Origin: Drosophila pseudoobscura
Taxonomy: Eukaryota > Arthropoda > Insecta > Diptera > Drosophilidae
DNA length: 64,000 nt
Direction: 5' to 3'
Assembly (NCBI RefSeq): GCF_009870125.1
Contig: NC_046683.1
Span: 5,890,001 to 5,954,000, forward strand
Every line of letters begins with the position of its first letter. Position 1 is the first letter of the stretch. Below the pieces are notes generated by a model. The model was not told the DNA's origin. It saw only the letters and a program-made list of their open reading frames with translations, and ran no database searches. Shown here in pieces: positions 55,701 to 64,000 of the stretch. The position numbers were made by a program, and so were the translations under genes.

Positions 55701-58700
55701 GAGGATGAGGAGATGGCCGTCGACGAAGATGCCGACGATGACGAGGAGGATGTGCCCCTGGCCATGCGCAAGCGCAAGCAGGAGGCACCCGATCACAGCC
55801 AGAGCCACAGCCACAGCAGCAGCCACAGGGCCCACCATGATGGTAACGATGACGATGATGACATTCCCCTGCTGGCGCGCAAGAAGGTCAAAAAGGAGCA
55901 CAAAGAGAAGTCCAACAAAAAGAAGCGTATCAAAGAGGAGGCCGACGACGATTACGGCAGCAGCAAGCACAAAAAAAAGAAAATCAAGAAGGTAAGTCCC
56001 TGATCCGACCCACCCAGCCTGGTGCGCTACCGCCCCGCCCCCTTCGGAGCCATGGTGTCTCTCATCCCACACACACATTCCCATTCACAGGAGTCTTCCG
56101 AGATCAAGACCGAAGTTGTGTCTCCCACCAAGCGCAAGGGTGCCAAGGAGGAGGAGGAAGAGGTGTGGAGATGGTAAGCTATAAGCTATAAGCAATTTCT
56201 TGAGTATCTTTTGTTTTTTGGCCATCTGTGCGTGGATCATCCATCCATCACCCAGCACCCATTTGCATCGTCCGCCCTGGGTCCATCTCTGGTCTGGTCT
56301 GCTGCCCACGCAGTCGTTTGAATCGTTGACGTGTGCACGCACACACGCCACACACAACATCCATGTGTCTGCTGTCTGCTGTCTGCTGTGCGCGCACACA
56401 TGTGCCTGGCCTGCCGACTGCCGCCTGCCGAAGTTTGAATGTCACTGACCTACATTTTGAAAGTCACAAAAGCAGGCAAGAACAACAACACTAAAACACA
56501 GTATGTTCCAGAAGTCTGTTTACCTTCGTCTCGGCGTAGTTATACGCTCTTTTGGCTGTGTGTGTGTGTGTGTTCGTGTGACTGCCTGAGCGAGCAATTA
56601 CTGTATTTTCGTTCGACACTGCCAAACATTCGCTGCGCAACGCGTGCGCCTTGCTATCAGCTGTTCGCTGGCCGTGAGGCCCCCCTCCCCCACAAACACT
56701 TCGTAAACCACTTTTGAGGTTATGTCAGCAGCTGCTACTGCCTGCTGCCTTGCTGCTTTGCGTAATGTGAAAAAAAAGAAAAACAAAGCAAAAGCATCAA
56801 CCGACAGCAAACGACGACAAGCGCTGCGCTAAATGGCAACTGCTCTGTCGCCGCTGTGCCGGTGTCTATGGGGAAAACACAAATCGTATTTTATTTTGCA
56901 AGATCAGCGTTTGGCAGTCTCTGTTTGCGCCGCTGCCGCCAAGAGGCGCTTGTCGCGAAAGCGGCAACCAGCGACAGGCGCCCCCACTGGCCAACAGGGA
57001 ACCATCAAATGGTTATTTACATAGACAAAGCACAGACTCGAGGCAACAATAATCTAATATCGAATCGCACAATGTGTTCCATTCCAGGTGGGAGGAGGAG
57101 AAGCGCGAAGATGGCGTCAAATGGTCAACGCTGGAGCATAAGGGACCGGTATTTGCACCGCCGTACGAACGTGTGCCTCGCAATGTGCGCTTCTTCTATG
57201 ACGGGCGACCGTTGGATCTGTCCGAGGAGACGGAGGAGGCGGCCACCTTCTATGCGAAGATGTTGAATCATGATTACTGCACCAAGGATATATTCAACAA
57301 TAATTTCTTCAAGGACTTCCGCAAATCGATGACGTCCAAGGAGAAGGAGATAATCAAAGACTTCCGCAAATGTAATTTCCAAGAGATGCACGAATACTTC
57401 CAGGCCGAGTCCGAGAAGCGTAAGCAAGCGACCAAGGAGGAGAAGCTGGCCAAAAAGAACGAGAACGAGGCCCTGATCAAGGAGTATGGCTTCTGTATGA
57501 TCGACGGCCATAAGGAAAAGATCGGTAACTTTCGTTTGGAGCCTCCAGGTCTGTTTCGCGGTCGCGGCGAACATCCAAAGATGGGGATGATCAAGCGCCG
57601 CATCGGCGCCTCTGACGTTTCGATCAACTGTGGAAAGGAGTCAAAGGTGCCCCCGCCGCCGCCGGGCTCGCGATGGAAGGAGGTGCGACACGACAATACC
57701 GTCACCTGGCTGGCGTCCTGGATCGAGAATGTCCAGGGACAGGTCAAGTACATTATGCTGAATCCGTCGTCAAAGCTGAAGGGCGAAAAGGATCACATCA
57801 AATACGAGACGGCGCGCCGATTGGACAAGTCCATTGATAAGATTCGTGCCACCTACCGCGACGAATGGAAATCGAAGGAGATGCGTGTGCGACAGCGGGC
57901 CGTGGCCCTGTACTTCATCGACAAGCTGGCGCTGAGAGCGGGCAACGAGAAGGACGAGGATCAGGCGGACACCGTTGGCTGCTGTTCGCTGCGCGTCGAG
58001 CACGTTCAGCTGCACAAGGAGCTGAACGACAAGGAGAATGTGGTCGTGTTCGACTTTCCCGGCAAGGATTCCATACGCTATTACAACGAGGTCGAGGTGG
58101 AGAAGCGCGTCTTCAAGAACCTCGAGCTCTTCATGGAGCACAAGAAGGAGGGCGACGATCTATTCGATCGCCTCAATACCCAAGTTCTGAACGAGCATCT
58201 CAAGGAGCTGATGGACGGTAAGCCCAATGTCTGAAAAGAGCAATCCTTCAACTTCCGTTTTTCCCCTCCCCCCACCCCAACCCCCACACTAATCCTCTGT
58301 GTGTGCCTCTCCCTCTCCTCCCATCGAACAGGACTCACGGCCAAGGTGTTCCGCACATATAACGCATCGAAAACGCTCCAAAACCAACTGGATTTGCTCA
58401 CCGATCCGAGTGCGACGGTGCCAGAGAAACTGCTCACCTACAATCGGGCCAATCGTGCCGTTGCCATTCTGTGTAACCATCAGCGCTCCGTGCCGAAGGG
58501 CCATCAAAAGTCCATGGAGAATCTAAAGGAGAAAATACGCGCCAAGCGCGATGCCATCGATGATTGCGAGTCCGAATACCATGTGAGTAGAGTCGCGCGA
58601 TCGATTTTATATTTGAGAAATGAAAAAAACTTCAACCGTTGGATGTTGTCTAGGATTTGAAAAAGGCTGCCAAGCGCGGCTCGGTCAAGGAGAAGGTGAA

Positions 58701-59035
58701 TGCCGACAAGAAGGGCAAGCAGCTGGAGCGTCTGAAGGACCAGCTTAAGAAATTGGAACTACAAGAGACTGATAGAGACGAGAATAAGACCATTGCCCTG
58801 GGCACATCTAAACTAAATTATCTCGATCCACGCATATCGGTGGCTTGGTAAGTGCTGTCTCCCGCTTCGCTCTGTTTGCCCGCCCCCCCCAAAACTAAAT
58901 AAACTAAATGCCTGCGTTCTTCGTTTCTGCAGGTGTAAAAAGAATGGAGTACCGATCGAGAAGATCTTTAACAAAACGCAAAGAACCAAATTTCTGTGGG
59001 CCGTGCACATGGCCGATGAGAATTATCGTTTTTAA
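52768..59035 (+). CDS. Top1: DNA topoisomerase I (type IB), complete
   Basis: Exons 52768-52794, 54505-54740, 54848-55991, 56091-56173, 57088-58217, 58332-58582, 58654-58847, 58933-59035. All junctions are in frame, giving about 1055 residues. Relaxes supercoils by transient 3'-phosphotyrosyl nicking; nuclear. N-terminal ~470 residues: Ser/Lys/Asp/His-rich repeats ([19 protein letters not shown]), a Q run, acidic [13 protein letters not shown], basic KKKKIKK segments. Core starts at [20 protein letters not shown] (human: KWWEEERYPEGIKWKFLEH type), with [25 protein letters not shown], the catalytic-site block [20 protein letters not shown] and [13 protein letters not shown]. The linker is charged coiled coil; the active Tyr is in SKLNYLDPR, about residue 1013, 42 residues from the end as in human TOP1. 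Stop after ENYRF. Longer than usual only because of the N-terminus. No defect seen. Confidence 0.97.
52795..54504 (+). other. Top1 intron 1
   Basis: 1710 bp from gtaagt to ttgcag. Contains the palindromic AGTGTGGCCACACT near 53453 and a related CAGTGTGGCCACACAT near 53226 next to GGTATTTT, CA/GT runs (53735-53750, 53890-53935) and CAACAA repeats near 54138-54165. No coding exon was seen. Confidence 0.7.
56174..57087 (+). other. Top1 intron 4
   Basis: 914 bp between the acidic/basic N-terminal exon and the core-domain exon. Has a tgtctgc triplication near 56370-56390. Nothing coding was recognised. Confidence 0.75.
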
Positions 59036-61789
59036 ATATATACTTCTCCTCCGAATATCCACACATACCCACACCCACACCCACACCACCTACTCACACG
59101 CACTACACACACACACATATGCATAGACAGTGCAGGATAAGGATAAATCCCTAGCCAAAACCATGCCCACCAGGGACACCAGGAACACTAGGAACACGCC
59201 ACAAGGGACAACCGGAACGGACACGGGTGTTTTATGCAAACTGTAATGCATATTGATGGGTATCCTGTCCAGGGGATGTGTTTGGTGTTTCGTCTGTTTG
59301 GCCCCCCCAACTCCCCTCCCCTCCCCCATCCCTGGTTATTTTTTTATTTCAAAAAGTGCGCCACTCCGCTGAAGTTTAACTTGCGAATCGTCGTACACTA
59401 ACTACCCCCCACTACCCCCCACACACACAGACAGACACACGAGCTCACACTTTTATATAGATATACTACATATATATTCTATATATATATGGTATGTGCA
59501 TGTGGGCGTATTCGATAATCAGAAGAAAAAAAACAACAAAAAACTTAATTTAAAAGCAAACTTTTTGTAAATGGATGTCAACATTCGGTCGTCATCCGGT
59601 GTCGTCTGCTGTCTTGTAACAAACAAACAACAAAAAAGAAAGCAAAAGAACATAATTTTTCTATGTTAAGCCTTTAAGAAAAATAAACTTTTTTTTAAAA
59701 TAGGTCTTCAGCGTACGCATAATTAATATATTATTTAAATTTTATCAATATGCATTAAGTATAATCACATATATGATAAAATGAAACAATTACAAGTTTT
59801 TTTTATGTTTACCTATAGTTGATTTTTGTTTAGCAAAAGAAATGTCCTTTTTCACTATTAAATATAAACGATTCGATTACGATTCATACGGACTATGTAT
59901 TAAGTGCAAAGCGAACAGTTCGACAGAGGGAGAGACAGACAGAGAGAGAGAGAGAGAGAGAGAGAGGGAAAGAGGAGAGCCGTGTAGCCCAAAACATTTT
60001 AGCATAGCATAATTTATTCAATTGAAAATGAAACAAAAACTACAAAAAAAAACAAAGAAGTTCTCGTAAGCAAGAAATCCAAGAAAAACAAAAATTGTAT
60101 CGATAATTGATCAGTTCAACGGTGCGCCAATCATCGTTGATTGATTCGATGGAATGCACCGATTATTTTGTACCTTAATCATTTTAGTAAAAAAAAAAAA
60201 AGAAAACAAAAAAAAAACACTGTAATAAACGAAAGAACAATTCTTTTGCAAAACAAAACTTTTTAATAATTTAAGTGAGAACCGAAACTGCTTTACATAC
60301 ACCCCCGCCCCCCCACACACACACACACACAGACACAGATTTATATAAATACAAACATGCATAAACATAAATTTAGACAGGTTTCAAATACTCTTCTGTT
60401 TCGAAATCCAACCCAAAATCAACAGAGTTCATATTGTATACTTTATAGATCGTTTTTAGCATGTGCAATTAGACGGAGGAAAATATACTTAGAATATTTG
60501 GGGTAAAGTGTGAGAAGTAAATCAAACTTCCAGGGTCAAACAATCATGCCAGGCTCTGACCAGCCCAAAAAGCTTGTTCTTTGTTTTTTGAATTTCATAT
60601 TGAGAGAACCGCTTAGTCCGGTCCATCCCGGGCATGGCTGTGCCTTGGCAGCGAGAACACACAGACACCTCGTCCCCCCCCATCCATCCATCATATGATT
60701 TATGATGACGTTTTGTATGTAGTACTGTACTGTATTTAAAATTACTCAAAACAAAAAAAAACCAAAAGTGAAAAAAGTGGTTAGAAAGCAGGAGTCGGTC
60801 GGCACTTGGGCTGCTGTTGAAGTCTTGGAATCGTTCTCCTACTCCTTTTGATTGCTTGTGTGCGAGTCCAGGCCCGCCCCCCCTTTAGCATAAATAAAAA
60901 AAAAAGGATTTATATATAGACACACCCACACCACTCACACACACATATGATAATTAGTAATTACACATAAAATCGATAGTTTATATGCGTATACTCGTAT
61001 ATTGACACTAGCAGACACGTGAGAAACGCTTTCAAAAGGCAAAAACAAAGGAAACACCCTAGACCCGCCCCGCCCCGCCCCCCATTTGTCTCGTGTAGCC
61101 CCTACCCCCTGCCCCAAAAAAACACATAAACATGGCATATTACAATATTGATATAAGCAAGCAAAAAACAAAAAATGAAAACATAGAAGAAAAAAAAAAC
61201 AAAACAAACCACAAAACTATTTTAAAATAGAAATGCAAATAAAACAAAACAATTCAACATAAGTTAATGTAATTGTAATGGAATGATGCAAATATACATA
61301 CGACAACATATATTTAATTTTAAAAATGAATTCCAATATGATTTTTTCACTTTTCGGGAGATGGGGAGACTGACATTGCCTTCTCATTGCGGCTGTCCAT
61401 GCTTTCGTATGACCTAAATTTGGTGGGAAAGAAGAACCAAGTTCATGCGCAAACCAACACCCAATGTCCTTGTAATTTTATTATTATTCTGTTATGTACA
61501 TGTTTAGGTACAAAGAATAAAAAGCAGAACGTAACTCCCCAGTTTGAATTCCAATTCAAAATTGTATGGCTAACGGTCGGCAGGTCCGAAATCGATAACA
61601 GAGATGCATCTGAGTCGATAGTCATGCTGACTGATCGGCGTTGCCATACATCCCGTTCAAATTTGACTTTTGCGCTAACGAACGCCGTGGAAGAGGCAAA
61701 GAAGCGAAAAACTGACGCTCCTCGCACGAAAGAGAAACCAAACTGCAGTTAAACTGTTCAGCAAGTGCAAAATATTTGTAGCTGGAAAT
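59036..61789 (+). other. Top1 3' UTR and Top1-dah intergenic spacer
   Basis: AT-rich. Candidate AATAAA signals at 59682-59687, 60224-60229, 60893-60898 and 61238-61243. A GA tract lies at 59939-59967. The dah upstream region has AATCGATA at 61590-61597. The open frame at 61387-61752 has no recognisable domain. Confidence 0.6.
61590..61597. promoter_or_regulatory. dah: DRE-type motif upstream of dah
   Basis: AATCGATA fits the DRE consensus WATCGATW, about 200 bp before the dah start codon. DRE promoters are typical of early-embryo and growth genes. Confidence 0.45.
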
Positions 61790-61790
61790 A

Positions 61791-64000
61791 ATGGCGGGTG
61801 CTGCGAGTCACACACAATTGATAAAAATGCGCGCCAGCGCAGAGGCGGTGGCGTCTCTGGCCGGAAGCAACAAAGGAGCACAAGTGCAACAAGTGGCGTG
61901 CAGCAACAACAACAACAGCAGGAACCTATCAGCCATTATGGAAAAACTGCAGGTGGACTATGGCAAATACAAATACACGGTATATCGCTGTGCCAGCAAA
62001 TTTGTGGCCCTGCAAAAGATCTTTCACAGTGAGTAGCGTAGCAGCACACACACACACAGGATCTCGAATGGATCTTTAACCTTATCTACTCCGCGTGGAC
62101 AGCCAGCAAAATACCATACAAACTAGTGCTGGCCATATTGGAACGCCATGGCATGCCGGCCAGCAGTGGCAGCAATCTCAATCTGATGGTGCCACCCTTT
62201 CAGTTGACCTCGCTGCTGCACGACATCTACTTTGCCTGCGAGAAGCTGGGCCACTTCACCAAGACCAGCAGCTACACCCTGGAGACGGCAACTGCCCTGC
62301 TGGCGAACTTCTTCTGGAACATCTACGATCCGTGAGTGGTGCAGGAGGCGGCGTCCGTGATACTCTACTCTACTCTCTACTCGATTGCAGGCAGCGACGA
62401 CACTCAATCTCTCTGCTGGAGATCAGGGTTACCTTCCTGCTGCTGTGCAAACTCTACAGCAGCGAGCACATGGTCGGCGACTTCTTTGGCCTGCTGGCGG
62501 AGAGCAGGTCCCAGAGCGTGTCGCGGTTTGCCTTCGAGCAGCTGCTGAACACGCTGAGCAAATTGCTCAGCTATCTCGGGGAGGCCAAGGCCTATGGTGT
62601 GCACAATCTGCCGCTGATGATGGAGCAGTGCTTTGCGCGGTGCCCGCACAATGCCAGTGGATTGGGGGAGCAGCAGTTCCACGGTCTGTGGACTACGACC
62701 CAGACACGCTTCCTCATCTACGGCAATCTATTGGCGCTGATTAAGCGCATCGAGGACACCGAGCATTTGATCCACAGCAATCCTTGCGCTGGCTGCCGGC
62801 TGGAGCATATCATTGGCATACGTTTCAAGTGCCAGGTGTGCCGCGATCTGTCGCTTTGTTTGCCCTGCTTTGCGGCCGGCTTTGTGGGTGGCCGGCACGA
62901 GGCCTCGCATCGCATGTGCGAGGTGTTTGTGGAGGATCAGCCGCCCCAGAGATGGACCCGGTATTTGGCTCGCCTCTGCGGCTGGATTGCCCATCCGCAG
63001 AAGACGCAGCGTGACAGAGCCGAAGAAGAGGAGCGACGCGGGTTCTGCAATGCCCAGGAGAGTGCCAGCGGCGGCAGTCTGGGGCAGCCATCCACGGCCC
63101 CCGAGCTGGCGCCCATACCCGCGGAGACGCGTAGTTTTCGCTGCAACTCCACCACGAAGCCGCCATTGATGGAGAAGCAGCATCAGCAGCAGCCCCAGCC
63201 TCAACAGCAGCAGGAGCTCTGTTCGCTGACGGGCTTGGCTACAACCGCCAGCCAGGCCTCAAATCGAATGCAATCGATTATTGATCGCCTGCAGCTGCAG
63301 AATGTGTGAGTCCTGGCATTCCGTCCCTGTGATGGGATCTTTCTAGAATTGTTTTTCGATTGCAGGAAACTGGAAACTCAGCTGCAGCTGGTTTCCACAA
63401 CCTCCAGTGCCCAGATCTCCGAGTTTCTGAGTGCCCATCAGAGTTTTCTTCTACAGATAATTGAGGATATGCGTCAGCTATCGGTAGGCGTTGTCACATC
63501 CCGACACCCTGGCAAACCATTGATTACTCTTATTGCTTCTCTTGCAGAGGGCCTCCACAGCTACATCGCCCACAGGGCCGGCCGTTCCTTTGACCAACTC
63601 CACTTTCCTGAACTCGAGCACACCCCAGAGACAACAGATCTTCGATATGTATGCCCCCGTGGGGGCCAATCTCACACATTCCAGTGCGTAGAATGGGTTC
63701 TCTCAATCAGTCAGTGTATCCTTCAGCCAATTAATTTCCTTTGCAGTTAACGGAGCCGAACTGAATCGCAGCTATCTGGAGGCCAATAAGTCGGACTACT
63801 CCTTGAACGACATTAGTCTGTGGTTCGATCAGCGACGCTCAAGCATACAGAATGGAGGAGCAGCGCCCCTATCGTTGCCCCTGCCGCTGGGCGCTCTACT
63901 CGAACAGCATCCGGTTAATGCGGATGGCCGTGACACAGAAATGGCCAACTTCAAGCTGCTGCTGCACAAGGTCAAGGAGATTGTCGAGGACTCCTATAGC
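61791..64000 (+). CDS. dah: dah (discontinuous actin hexagon): dystrobrevin-like membrane-cytoskeleton protein, 5' part
   Basis: Exons 61791-62028, 62103-62331, 62391-63305, 63366-63483, 63548-63683 and 63747 to the window end. All junctions are GT-AG and in frame; the 3' end is outside. Starts MAGAASHTQLIKMRASAEAV. Residues ~60-260 form the helical EF-hand-like region of dystrobrevins (YRCASKFVALQKIFH; LVLAILERHGMPASSG; LLCKLYSSEHMVGDFFGLL). A ZZ zinc finger follows at about residues 288-335, with CAGC, CQVC, CLPC and HEASH as the zinc ligands. Then a variable region with a Q run and a leucine/glutamine-rich helix (SNRMQSIIDRLQLQN-VKLETQLQLV). In D. melanogaster dah is maternally supplied and organises actin furrows in the syncytial embryo. 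Gene identity from memory of dah as the fly ZZ-containing dystrobrevin-like gene; family secure. Confidence 0.85.

Noticed and set aside
61387..61752. 121-codon + strand frame upstream of dah
   Set aside because: No domain; overlaps the likely dah promoter and leader; no splice junction into dah in frame was needed.

Overview
The window is euchromatic DNA from a Drosophila species. GT-AG introns, Drosophila core-promoter motifs (Motif 6/Motif 1, DRE-like), long CAG/glutamine tracts in coding exons and abundant cryptic simple sequence all fit. The genes are recognised by family: an UNC-4-class homeobox gene (3' end only), the RasGAP gene raskol (SynGAP/DAB2IP/RASAL2 family), DNA topoisomerase I (Top1) and the dystrobrevin-like gene dah (5' part only). 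From memory, the D. melanogaster counterparts are X-linked, so this is probably Muller element A. The simple-sequence-rich introns and some gene-order differences suggest a species outside the melanogaster subgroup, possibly the obscura group, but the species cannot be fixed from the sequence alone.

Layout. 1-1321 (+): last two exons of the UNC-4/OdsH-type homeobox gene, ending in a Groucho-type eh1 motif. 1322-5850: intergenic, rich in cryptic repeats. 5955-6341 (-): an intronless gene for a small secreted protein with ten cysteines in its mature part, with its own TATA box and poly(A) signal. About 7.4-50.5 kb (-): raskol. Its ten-exon long form starts at 48858 and contains a possible 27-nt microexon. 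Two alternative first exons (24637-25066 and 17577-19479) splice in the same phase into a shared PH-C2-RasGAP-coiled-coil body at 7928-12692. 52.3-59.0 kb (+): Top1, eight coding exons, complete, about 1055 residues. 61791-64000 (+): dah, six coding exons visible, running off the window.

The most unusual non-coding structure is a repeat-like promoter module. Two copies (20.6-21.03 kb and 50.2-50.6 kb, same orientation) lie upstream of two different raskol start exons. A shorter inverted copy forms the Motif 6 array next to the perfect Motif 1 of the Top1 promoter. Other unexplained structure includes a dispersed ~22-bp sequence found about seven times in and around raskol introns, a second two-copy repeat at 37.5 and 47.5 kb, and a decayed BEL/Pao-like retroelement remnant inside raskol. 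No rRNA, tRNA, CRISPR or bacterial-type feature was seen.
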